From positions 7,750,001 through 7,814,000 of the forward strand of contig NC_051130.1 in NCBI RefSeq assembly GCF_014839805.1: DNA of 64,000 nucleotides, in the 5' to 3' direction. Of this stretch, positions 35,057 through 46,018 are shown piece after piece. Origin of the DNA: Manduca sexta. Lineage: Eukaryota; Arthropoda; Insecta; Lepidoptera; Sphingidae. Positions within the stretch are counted from its first letter, which is position 1; each line of letters opens with the position of its first letter. Both the position numbers and the translations under genes were made by a program. The notes below the pieces were generated by a model. That model saw nothing but the letters and a program-made list of their open reading frames with translations. It had not been told where the DNA came from and searched no databases.

Positions 35057-35206
35057 CCATCATCATCAGCGGCAGGATGTCTACTACTGAACATAGGCCT
35101 CCCCCAAACATTTCCAGATTGACTTATGGAAGCCGCCCGCATCCAGTGACCTTCTGCGACTTGTATTTGGTCATCTGTCCACCTTGCGAATTTAATCCCC
35201 TGTTCA
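35057..35206 (-). mobile_element. RTE-type LINE 3' end (5'-truncated)
   Basis: On the minus strand the translation holds FARWTDDQIQVAEGHWMRAA, typical of the C-terminus of lepidopteran RTE-clade ORFs (RWTDD..VAG..WMRAA). It is followed by the 3' sequence with TAGGCCT and GTAGACATCC reading into (GAT)n. It is a dead fragment. Confidence 0.65.
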
Positions 35207-35801
35207 CATTGCAAGTGTATAAATAATTATGTTACTTAATCTTGACTAAAGTAAATCTCGCAACAAGCTATTATTTCTATAAAGTTTTAAACGAAGTTTG
35301 ATTCAATTTAAAGTTTATTTTTTTAAAAGGTCGTTTTAAAAAATGAATCTTTACTATTAATTTTCTCATAGAAATTTTCTGCTTTTAGACTTTTAAAAGA
35401 ATATCTTTTCAATTCAAATAATAGAACGAATGCCACGGTGTAATAAAATAACCAAAGGATATCCGGAACTATGCAAACTGAAACCTTTATTCAAATTTAT
35501 TAAAGTCAGACATTTTTCAATAAAAACCTTTTACTAAGCTTCTTGCCAGTTGCGGTTTCTTCAAGAGCTTGGCACGTTCCGAAGTAAGTTCAGTTTAATG
35601 CAAAAGAATATTTAAATAAAAATGCATTAAAATAATTATTTTAGTGTCTTTTTGTTATCTTTTGATTGAATTTGTCGAGTAGTATTCGACATTGTATATT
35701 GCTTCTGCTGTAGTGCTCATTCTCCTAACCTTATTTAACTGTACTTAGTTTTTATTATACACGTACATCACGCATTTATCTTCAAAGAAAGTATATAAGT
35801 G
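35207..35801. other. Intergenic AT-rich stretch; nothing recognised
   Basis: No exon-like or repeat signal. Confidence 0.4.
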
Positions 35802-36020
35802 AATAGGCAGAAGTCCAACCAGGACACCCACTTTTCACCATCTGTATGCCGTCCCTTGGTGAGATAGGGGGCCAGCCTATCGACCACATCTGTTATAAGA
35901 TCTATGCTCCGGGTTATTACTGAAAATAAAATCCCAATATAACTTTGCCCGACCCGGGATTAGAAGCCGAGACGTCAGAGCAGAATCGTGCCGCGCATGC
36001 CACTACGCTGCCAAGGATAG
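35802..36020 (-). mobile_element. SINE family A copy, diverged
   Basis: Body CCAACCAGGACACCCACTTT, GAGATAGGGGGCCAGCCTAT; head TTTGCCCGACCCGGGATTAG and CACTACGCTGCCAAGG. The tail end is shortened. Confidence 0.7.
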
Positions 36021-37261
36021 CTATTGTGATAACTATTACATTAAATATACTATATCATTGGTACTTGGAATCTGCGTAACTGATTCATCAATTCTTACTA
36101 TTTACTATATTATATGTAAATTCGTAAGTTTGTAAGCTTCTTTGATGATTCAACATTAGTATTGCTACCTCTTTTCTCTAGGGAAGGGGATGGGGGTCAT
36201 CTAGCGGGAACAAAAAATACGTCGCCGAATTTACCGGCTATCCTTGCCTCTCTCTAGCAGTTAAATATTTATTATAAGAAACGGATAAGCCGATTTCAAT
36301 CAAATATACGTTATAGATAGTCGGAGTCCTGATTTAACATAAACATTACTTTTCATTCCGGAAAATTCTTTCACTCAGACAGTATCGAAACCCAACCTAG
36401 TTAATGAAAGTAATACAAAAATGAGTATTTTGTACCTTTTACTGTCATATCCATTAGAAAACTACAAATCAATGACAATAAACACGCATTATTCATGCGG
36501 ACAACATATTTAGAAATTTCCGCTCCATCGCAACAAATACCGCGTGGAAGACTGATGCGGGTATTGTCATCTGTTCTATGTTTAGTACAAAAGATATACC
36601 CGTATTCGTTTCATATTCATTAACTGCTCACCAAGACCCATAAATGAGCATCAGTGTTAAATTATACAGAACCTTGAGTAATTAAATTATATACATTATT
36701 TAAATGAATTTGCTATCATGGAACTTTGTATAGAAAAGACTTATTTAAAAGAAATATATTTAATAACAATATTATAAAAGAATGGACAATTGATGACAAA
36801 AAATAAAGCCCGGAGTTTCTTTCTGCCTTTCTTCTTCGGGTAGTCATCGCTTAGGTAGTTAGTGAAAGGCTGGTAGGTTAGCTAGGTTAGGGCTTTTATT
36901 GTCCTCACCGGTGAGGATCGCGACGCGTTTCTTCCTTATTGCTTATTTAAAAATACATATATACATCATTTTATTTCTTCTTCCCTGCCAGCCCGAGCTG
37001 GCTTCTTTGTTTACTAAGTATATTTTTCATTTATTTTATTTTCAATATAAATTGTCTGTGTTTATATAAGCTAATTTAATTAAGTAATAATTAAATATTC
37101 TCATGTACCTTGACTTATCATAAGTGCAACTATGTTCGCCTACGTGGTAATGTGATGAATAAAGCATTTTTTTTTTTTTTTTAAACCAGGGCGGTATAAA
37201 ATGATAATGGTAAGATTTGAATTTGGTGACGTATTTTTCTATACAGGTACGGTATAGTGAC
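36021..37261. other. Intergenic; possible retroelement tail near 36810-37182
   Basis: From 36180 to 36250 a GC-richer patch holds GGGAAGGGGATGGGGGTCATC. At 36890-37000 CCGGTGAGGATCGCGACGCG and CTGCCAGCCCGAGCTGGCTT stand out, and GATGAATAAAGCATT runs into a long T tract at 37165-37182. The order suggests an old retroelement end. No coding region is seen. Confidence 0.35.
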
Positions 37262-37474
37262 GTCACTACACCTGATGGTAGGCGGAGTGGGGTCCATAAA
37301 GAATGTCGGCTGACGAGAGCTCCCCTCGCCAGTTGACATAATTATGTCGGCTGATTGAACAAAGTCTACAAAGGCTGGTCCCTGAAGAACACACTTCGTA
37401 GGACACTGTGGCGGGTTTTAACACCTTATGTAAGGTTGTCACTACCCGGGCGGATATATCCTACAACCAACAAT
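37262..37474 (-). repeat. Repeat family B copy
   Basis: GGATATATCCGCCCGGGTAG, AACCCGCCACAGTG, CCGACATAATTATGTCAACT, GAGCTCTCGTCAGCCGACA and CCATCAGGTG are found on the minus strand in family order. Confidence 0.75.
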
Positions 37475-40114
37475 ATATAATACCACTAGCGATAAGCTAT
37501 AACGCTATCGATACAGTAAATATAAAAGAAAATAGATTTTTATTGACATTCACTTGAACATTCTATTGACGAAATCAAATTATTTTAAGCAACAGTTAAC
37601 GAGTTTAATATTTACTTGACTGGAAGCGATCAAATGAATTTCGATACCATTAAATTGATTTAAAACGAGACTCTTAAATTTCTAAATATGAACGAAAGGA
37701 AATCAAGCGACAATTAATTAGACCTCACAAAAAATATAAAGGAAGATACTATTGAGGATGGTTAGACGAGCATGCGTGTTTTAGACGATGAAACGTATTA
37801 CTCGAATACTATAACTCCACTTTATTCGGCCCGGCGGTCAAACCCTCTCATTGCTGTACTCGGTCCTACATACTTTATTTCTACCGATAGAACTCTGTAC
37901 TTCTTAGTGAAACCGAAAATGCACGAATGTCTAAAAATAAAGCAGCTGACAGCTAATCATACCACGCTCGCAAACCTACTGATCTACATTTACACATGAT
38001 TGACAACACCATTAAAAATCGGATACAGCCGACACCCCAATCACAAGACTTGAGTGAAAGTGTTATTGCTATTTCAACGTAAATATATACAATCTATAAA
38101 TGGAAATATATTAAAAACAGTTTATATTCCAGCACAAAATGGATTTACTTCACATGTAAAGTGAAGATAACCTAATGAAAATGTCGACCGAGGGATATTG
38201 TTTCCCTTAATGATCCCACCCTGGGTAATTGCTTCTTCATGTCCCGCTTAATTGATTTCATAAAAAAAATCGAAAGAAAAAAAGATATTATCGTTCGATA
38301 ATTTGGAGACGTTCTACAAAAAGTACATTTAATTTTCCCAGTATGACTTCCAATGAATTTCTTGGCGATCTTATTATATAAGCCCAACCTACGTACAAAT
38401 AAAGACTGGAATTGAATCTTGCTAATCGAAAAGGGGATGTTATTAGAAAAAACCGACTTGTGAATCCAATATGAACATTCCTTTTTACGTTTTAGGTTAT
38501 TCTTCACGACTTTCTAAACGTTTCCAAATATCTAAAGTTAGTCCAAATGTATTCACTGAAAGATAATATTTACTTTATTCTCTACAATTTAGTTTCAACA
38601 AATCTCTAGAGTCAATAATCATAACCTATAAAGATAAATTGGTATTAAGTGAAAAAGTGTATTTATAATTTGTTGTTGCAGACAAAATTTTATAAAATAG
38701 TCTATTTTCAAATTATCAACTATTGACTTTTGAACATTGAAAAAGTAATTAAGTTTTGTTTGTGGCTACCGGTATTCTTATCACGTATTTTTCCAGAATA
38801 AAAATACCCTATATGCCAACTTAAAACATGATCCATCAGTATAGTAAATTTCATATTTTCTTTGACTTCTGTTTACTGGGTTTACTTCTAACAAACATCC
38901 AAAAATCTTTACAAACCCAAAAAGTAATGACTTCACCTATAAAAAACAAATGCAGTTTTACAATTCTAGTTCGCTAGCGTTGACCTTGCAATGCAGTATA
39001 CGTTCATTGCCTCTTCCATCCCAGGTGTCAAGTCCAATTGAATCCTTCCTTCGTCTCCCTACACAATAGATTAATCTACGACGGCTAATCATTTTATAAT
39101 TGGATCCTTAGAACGAAAATAAAGTTCTGTATGTGTGGTTATGTAATTTGAAGTTTAAAATTTAATCCATATGAGTCAAAATTGATTATAATTAGTGGGA
39201 TAGTGATGGATACAATGCGTTTGAGTATTCAATATTTTGACATTATTAATTTATTTTGAGATTGAAATTTTTTAATCCAGATTAATTATTTATTGATCAA
39301 TTTTAATTTATAATAATATATGAAGTAGATACTACTACATATCAGTCTACAAGTCTTACAAAAGATATAAACTATGAATTACATTGAAAACTGATAACTA
39401 CCGTGTGAGTAACACGAACTATTCACTTTCTAAAAGTATTTTTACGAGAAAACTTTATTTCCCTATAAAATTTATTACAGCACATATTTAGAGGGCCATT
39501 GATACGCGCGTGGATGTCTCGGGGGGCTTGAAACTGTTTTCTCATGATAAAATTACAAAGAAAAACGTTAATGCAAAAGTTTTTATGTTGGACGGTGAGA
39601 TACATTGCTGGATATCTATAAAAAATTTTCGTTCTAGAAATTGCATTCAAAATTCTACAAAGCCTTCTTTAGATGAGGGTTTTTCAAAGTAATTTTGACA
39701 TGCAACCCTGCTGACTAAAGTAAAAATGCCCTAGCTCCCCTTATTCTCAATGCAAGGACGAAGGACCCCGGGGACTCATCATGTTTGTTACGCCTTAACG
39801 TCTGTACTACTCAAAGCGACGATTATGAAATTTTGCATATAACTTGTACATAAGGTACCTATCATCCAGAAAAAGGTATTGTTCCCGAGGGATAAAAATT
39901 GATTGACATAATCTACAACATCCCGCTTCCATCCCGGTATTGTTAGGCGCCCTTTTACACGTCATCTATTTAGGGGAGCACGCTCCCCACTTTGGAAAAC
40001 AATGGTTTAGACCAATCAGTCCATTTATTATCTGTTTAGAAAGTAATAATCCTTTGTCATGCTTTTTTTATCTTAGTAAGTCAATATTGTTTGCTAAACA
40101 TTTGTGTCCATCAA
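37475..40114. other. Intergenic AT-rich stretch; no gene seen
   Basis: Frames at 37772-37999 (plus) and 38172-38507 (minus) lack any motif. Around 39715-40000 composition is mixed (AGGACCCCGGGGACTCATC, AGGGGAGCACGCTCCCCA), as in old transposon bodies. Confidence 0.4.
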
Positions 40115-40164
40115 TGGATAGGCAGTAGTAATATGTATCAGTATATATTACTACTGCCTATCCA
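40115..40164. repeat. Perfect 20-bp inverted repeat with 10-base loop
   Basis: TGGATAGGCAGTAGTAATAT (40115-40134) and its exact reverse complement (40145-40164) enclose GTATCAGTAT. A second hairpin lies 60 bases on. Confidence 0.9.
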
Positions 40165-40223
40165 TGACTCAGCCAATAGGAACATTATTTTCCCGGCATC
40201 AATAACCTATCGTAATTAATTTG

Positions 40224-40273
40224 CCTATTCATCCTTTCTTTATGACTTCCTTCATAAAGAAAGGAAGAATAGG
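40224..40273. repeat. Second inverted repeat of the pair
   Basis: CCTATTCATCCTTTCTTTATGA and TCATAAAGAAAGGAAGAATAGG are inverted copies with one mismatch, separated by a short CTTCCT loop. Confidence 0.85.
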
Positions 40274-41052
40274 ACACTATTCATCAGTAACGTTCAGTAT
40301 AATTTAATGTCTTTTTCCTCTCCAGTTTAACAATTACGTCTAACAAAAGATACTTAAGTGGAAGCTGTTGAATCTTTACAAATCGTTGCCTATTGATAAT
40401 GTATTATTGGATTTTAAAATTTGACGAATTTCTGAATCACTTAGACATTTTTTTTGTGCAGGTAGGTGGGAATACAAAATATTTTCATTCAGTCTGGCGT
40501 TATTTTTACCGTTCCAATATTTTTGTTGTGATATGCATTTCAATGTTGATTTAAAAAAATAGGGTTTTGTTAATATCACGATAAAATCTTCAATATTTTT
40601 GTCAAGAAATTTCGCTTGAATTCTAATAAGCTTTAAAGGTGTTATTAAAAAAAGATAATTGTTTTTATTGAAATGCTCAATCTCATTCAATTTAATAAAA
40701 GCGACCGTTATTTTAGAATAGTCACACTTAAGATTACTTTTATTAAGTACCTAGAATCATTCCTTTGATATTTATTTTAAACTTAATTGAAAACATTTTT
40801 AGCATAATTTCAATAATATATAAATTTAACTTTGCCAAAAACGTAATTTTTTAATAACTGTATACTTACTCAGCATTAAATAAAAATGCATTTCTATTTC
40901 CTTCAGGATCAAAACATGAAATACTGAAATGAAAGCAAAAAACTTCCAAACACCTCCCCGCCGAACTTAAGAATTGAACATTTCTGGCAATATAGCAAAG
41001 TTAATATTTGACTAAGCGTAAAATGTCATTTTGCGTATATGGAAACTTATAC
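40274..41052. other. Intergenic AT-rich stretch; no gene seen
   Basis: A 104-codon minus frame (40376-40690) is lysine- and asparagine-rich, as expected by chance in AT-rich DNA. Confidence 0.4.
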
Positions 41053-41308
41053 ATGACGTTAGCAAATTTTTAACTAGTTTCCCTTTGAATACATTTCAAA
41101 ATATAATATGTTTTTTTAATATTCTATTGTCAGAAGAAAATGCACCAGTAAAGAACACAAATTTGTTTTATGTTAAGAACGTGACGTTAGCAAATTTTTA
41201 ACAAGTTTTTCCTTATGTAAATTTTATATAAAACAATTTTTAGATGTTCTATTGTCAATAAGGTGCAAACGTAGACACATATACGGCAGAAATCTTGTTT
41301 TATCTTGC
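41053..41308. repeat. Tandem duplication, two copies of about 128 bp
   Basis: Both units (starting 41053 and 41181) open with TGACGTTAGCAAATTTTTAAC and contain TTCTATTGTCA and TTGTTTTAT in the same order. Divergence between units is moderate. Confidence 0.8.
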
Positions 41309-41374
41309 AATATTTAGATGATTTGTTAAACGATTATTGCCTAGTCACACGCTGGATGTAGGCCGCTTTCGACG

Positions 41375-41450
41375 GGTCCGTCTGGAAATTTTTGGGGGAG
41401 GCCTATGTTCAGCAGTGGACTTTATGTGGCTGATGATGATGATGATTAAC
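41375..41450 (+). mobile_element. RTE-type LINE 3' end fragment
   Basis: GGTCCGTCTGGAAATTTTTG, GGGGAGGCCTATGTTCAGCA and GTGGACTTTATGTGGCTGAT end in (GAT)n. The same end occurs in reverse at 35057 and 60382. Confidence 0.65.
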
Positions 41451-41618
41451 TAGTCGCATGCATTCGCAGTGTTTTGCCATCTTTTTACTAATATATATCC
41501 ACAATATTTATTTGTCAATACTTTGCCAATAAACTAAACTGACAATGTTCGGGTATATGATAACAGCACATGGCAAGATTGACGTGGAGCTTCTATAATT
41601 ACTAATGAATATGAAAAG

Positions 41619-41916
41619 ATGTTACAAGAAGACTTGACTGCCTCGGTGGCGTAGTTGTATTACACTTCCGGACAATAGCGCTCTGAGGTCCTGGGTTCGA
41701 ATCCCGGGTCGGGCAAAGTGATATTTGGGTTTTTCTGCTCAGTATCAGCCCGGAGTCTGGAATTTGTGCCCGATATGGCGATAGGCTCGCCCCCTATCAC
41801 ATCATGGGACGGAACATACTTGGCGAAAAGTGGGTGCCCTAGTTGCGCCTCTGCATACCCCTTCGGGGATAAAATGCGTGATGTTATGTATGTTATGTTA
41901 TGTATGTTACAAGAAG
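41619..41916 (+). mobile_element. SINE family A, intact copy with 13-bp target duplication
   Basis: ATGTTACAAGAAG occurs at 41619-41631 and again at 41904-41916. The element between has a clear tRNA-like head (CTGCCTCGGTGGCGTAGTTG; box B GGGTTCGAATCCC), the family body (GGAATTTGTGCCCGATATGG, GATAGGCTCGCCCCCTATC), the 3' block CCCCTTCGGGGATAAAATGC and an ATGTT simple-repeat tail. It is the best-preserved member here and serves as the reference for family A. Confidence 0.9.
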
Positions 41917-43084
41917 GTTAGAAGATACCTGGACAATCCACACTAAACAAAGGTGGACTTTGAAAACAGGTGTGGTGCAATTTTTATCTCAATCCTAACG
42001 TGGTTTCCAAGGAAGTGAAACTGTGATGATATTAATAATACCAACCAATTTAATTAGAAATTTCAAGTCCCACGTCTGCAACAAGTCGGTAAAATCGCTC
42101 TCCATTTATGCCAATAGCTGTCAAATCAATGCACAAGAATTTTATTAAAAAGTCATGATTCTTTTATACCTGCCCCGTGTTGGATATTTAGCTTAACATT
42201 TTTTTCATATTGTAGATACAATTTAATATTATTAATTAAAGAATAATAATTATCTACTAACTTCAAAATAAGTTATATAGTAGATATATAGGTAGATACA
42301 TAGATGTATATTGTTAAGCTATTTTTTTCTTTATTTCTATGTTTAATTTTTTTAACCTAGCGCACGTTATGTTACTTGTTATTGAAATTGCAGTTAGTAT
42401 TTGTTTTTGTTTTATGTGTTATATTGTTAATTTTGTTAACAATCTTTAATCAATAAAAATATTACGATACATTCAAACTCTCGATGTTATTTCGAAAAGA
42501 ATCGAATTTATTCGAGCGAATTTAATTCTTTTTATAATTTCAGTCTAGAGAAGCTGTAATAGGTCTTGAAATAACTATTTTGTAGGCGTAAATGACCGCC
42601 CATTTAATCTCTTTACTGCGGTCGAACTGAGTAATAATGGACCGTTTTTCATAAAACTTGTCGATAAGTACGTTTGAAATAGGAGAGATCCCTGTAGACT
42701 TATTTTTCTACAGCACTCAACGGCTTGGCTGGGATCGTACCAAGGTCATAAAGGCTGATTCCAATGAACTACCTCGACCGCTAACTACTGCTAAGTTATT
42801 GGTTAAAATGAATATATTGAATTAATTTATATAAAAAAAAATAAAGTCAAAACTCTTGTACAAATAAAGCTAGGTACATTGTAAAATGGTTATTTCAAAA
42901 AACTGTTTGTTTTCAAAAAATATTCAATTAACCTTTCATTTCATGAAAGTCCTTTGTTAATTTAGTTGAGGACCAGGCAGGTAAATGTTATTAATTAAGA
43001 CAATTGTGATGATAAGCATTATTCGCAAAAATTATTATAAAATTTTGTTAATTTCACAACTCAGTCTTTACAAAATAATGATTT
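41917..43084. other. Intergenic AT-rich stretch; no gene seen
   Basis: Around 42720-42780 a patch GGCTTGGCTGGGATCGTACC and ACTACCTCGACCGCTAACTA resembles a worn tRNA-like SINE head. Nothing else was recognised. Confidence 0.35.
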
Positions 43085-43301
43085 TGCTGGTGGTAGGATA
43101 TATTTTGTATCCGCCCGGATAGCGATCACTGTACACAAGGTGTTAGGTGTAGCGTTCCGGGATCAGCCTGTGTATATCTGGATCCAACAGGCCGGCATAA
43201 TTGTGTCGACTGTCGAGGGGTAATCATCTCTCGTCAGACGACATTCTATAAAACCACACTCCGCTTGCCATTAGGTGCAAAGGAGTCACGTTGCAGTGAC
43301 C
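43085..43301 (+). repeat. Repeat family B copy, internal deletion
   Basis: All landmarks are present except the AAAACCCGCCATAGTGGCCC segment, which is lost between GGTGTTA and GTGTAGCGTTCC. Confidence 0.8.
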
Positions 43302-43648
43302 ATATTAAAATAATATTAAGTAGTTCTCCAATATTCACTAGCAATAAATAACAACTTCAACTGGTCCTCGGAGGATCACTCCCAAGATACAGGTAAAACA
43401 TAATTTGGGGCCCAGAGGACCATAGGTCCCCTAGCTTAGCCTAACCTAACCATTAAATTATATCTTTTTAATGAATATTATTCTTATTATATATTTTGGC
43501 AGATCAAGTCAAACATAGGTTCCAAATTACAGACTTTTTAAATATGTTTATTTTATTTATTTAATACAAGTAACAAAGGAACCATAACCAAATATACACC
43601 CACAATTAACGATACAATTAATTTGTACAATACTTAATACTGTTTTTT

Positions 43649-43795
43649 ACCTTATATCCGGCACTGTGTTTTATTTTATTAGACGACCGAAATAGCCATT
43701 GCGGTGGTGTCTAACCAGGTAGACTCTCACATTTGAGAGACCTACCACCAGTAATTTGTATTATTTTTGTCACAATAGTGCCGGATATAAAAGAA
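43649..43795. mobile_element. Inverted-repeat element with nested inner hairpin
   Basis: TTATATCCGGCACTGTG and CACAATAGTGCCGGATATAA form outer arms. CCAGGTAGACTCTCACATTT and GAGAGACCTACCACC form an inner stem. It is probably a small MITE; the target duplication is unclear. Confidence 0.55.
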
Positions 43796-44134
43796 TCTGG
43801 CTTATCAGCTATCACTTCCACAAAATACATTTTATTTACTAAAATAATTTTAATTGAAATAGCAATAAATTTAAATTTCATTCATGAGTGGCTTTCATCT
43901 ATTCACACCACATTACGTCGACGTTCGTAAACGTTTGTTTTGTGTTTGGGTAATCCTGGATTTTAGGATCTTGTGGGCTTTATTTGGAATTATATGCTGC
44001 ATTTGTTTCAGGTAATTGACCTGGTTGAAACATTCATCGCAGGTGTTTATGCAAAATAGACGGTTATAATTTATTATGAAATCATATATACTCACCACAT
44101 TCGTTTATTTTTATTTGCTTACTTTATAACAACT
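43796..44134. other. Intergenic AT-rich stretch; nothing recognised
   Basis: No exon-like or repeat signal. Confidence 0.35.
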
Positions 44135-44386
44135 TATTTATTTATTTATTTATTTATTTACCCCGAAGGGGTATGCAGAGGCGCAACCAGGACACCCACT
44201 TTACGCCAAGTGTGTTCCGTCCCAAGATATGATAGAGGGCGAACCTATCGCCATATCGGGTTCAAATTCCAGACATCGGGCTGATACTGAGCAGAAATAT
44301 CTAAATATCACTTTGCCCGACCCGGATTTCGAACCCAGAACCTCAGAGTGCTGCCGCTTGAAGTACAACTATGCCACCGAGGCAGT
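44135..44386 (-). mobile_element. SINE family A copy with (TTTA)n tail
   Basis: A TTTA microsatellite (44135-44160) joins CCCCGAAGGGGTATGCAGAG, then the body TCGCCATATCGGGTTCAAAT and the head GACCCGGATTTCGAACCC, ATGCCACCGAGGCAG. It is full length in minus orientation. Confidence 0.85.
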
Positions 44387-45805
44387 CTTCAGGCAACTTT
44401 CCTGAATTTGGAAAATGTACTTAATAAATGTGAGGATGAGAAAAAAAATATTTTTAGTACAAAAATAATTAATACATCGTAAATCATTTGATATGCATAG
44501 AGACCCATGAATAAGAACGAAAATAAATTACAGAATTATTATTGACATCACATTCTTTCATTGCTGAATTTCAATTATACATGACATCTTTAACAGGTGC
44601 TGTCTTAATAACTATATGAACAAAACTTATAATGTGTAAAAAATCTTATTGTCCTTTTAATAAAGCTCAATATTATAATTCACTGAATCTCATTCTCGTG
44701 AAATGTCAATAATATTATCAAAAAGATAATGTTTTTTAAACTCATTAATAAATGTATATTGATAGTATTCCCGATGGTATTTACAGAACTCTAATAAATA
44801 GTACTTAATAAATGAGGTAACCTAATAATTATATTAATGGAAAAATCCAGCAATTCAATGTTTAATTATTAACTGAAGAATTACAAACAAATTTTAGAGT
44901 ATCAAAGATATTACAGACACTTTCAACATAAAATTAAAACAGGAAACACGATGAAGAGCGAAAGGTTATCTTCAATTAAATTAACGGGACAAATAATAAA
45001 CAAGACCTTTCTGGCATTCCTCAGCGTTAAGTCAAAATCTATAGAAAATTTATTTATTAGAAAAGGTGTTTTCTAAGTAATTAAATACTTAAAAATGTTA
45101 ATTACATTTTTAATGAAAGAATTTGAGACTTTTATTAATGTAGACAAGATTCATAAAATCTTAATCTTGAAATTTGAGGTCTGTAATACCCAAGCCCATC
45201 GAAGTGTGTATTATTAAACAGATTTTAGCCGCTTCAAATAATTTTAAAGGATCAAGAAATTAAATGGATTTTTTTTATTGAATACTAAGATATATTTATT
45301 GTTAGTAACTAATTTTACTACATTAAACAATGATTGAATTAACAACCGGGTTCCTATTGCTCAAAAATGATTCTCTTTATAGTTAATTACCCAATAAATA
45401 AACAATCTAACTACAATTTAAGGTTAGAATTTCAGCTTTTGATGTTGCACGTGTTATTTTATTCAAATAATTCACAACGATATAGAGTTACAATGAGGAG
45501 AAAATAAAACATAAAGATATGTAGTGAAACTTTTCGAACACAAAATATCTGCAGACAGACGATATCAAAAATTATCATCGCTACGTAAACTACCACCTAT
45601 GTTCATTTATTCCATAGTTTACTTTTTTAATATTAACAAATGTAAGGAAGATTTCGTTTATTGTCTTATGATATTGCTGTCGAATCTATTTCAGTAATAA
45701 ATCGCTTATCTATTGTACCTAAAAGAAGGAATCCTAAGGTGTGGTTTAGGATCTTGAGGGAAACTCTAACAGTGAGGAAATGAAAACAATTTAAAGAAAT
45801 ATACG
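44387..45805. other. Intergenic, very AT-rich; nothing recognised
   Basis: No exon-like composition or repeat family match. Confidence 0.4.
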
Positions 45806-46018
45806 CATTACGTTTGCTATAACGGTGAAGGGAAATTTGATGAGGTCACCTGTAGGCCTGTGAAGTTGTGTATAAAAATTTGGAGGGTATGTGAAGTCTG
45901 CCAATCCACAATAGGCTACTATGGCGGACTAAGGCTTAATCCCTCGTAGCAATAGAGGAGACCCGTGCCCAGTTGTGGGACAGTATACAAATATACGGTT
46001 GATATTATTATTATTATA
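45806..46018 (+). mobile_element. SINE D copy, diverged and 5'-truncated
   Basis: ATAACGGTGAAGGGAAATTT, GTGAAGTCTGCCAATCCACA, ATGGCGGACTAAGGCTTAAT and AGAGGAGACCCGTGCCCAG follow family D order, ending in ATT repeats. Confidence 0.7.

Noticed and set aside
35026..35226. 66-codon plus-strand frame
   Set aside because: Antisense shadow of the RTE 3' end.
41638..41712. tRNA-like sequence with good box A and box B
   Set aside because: It is the head of a SINE with a 13-bp target duplication and does not fold as a complete tRNA with acceptor stem.
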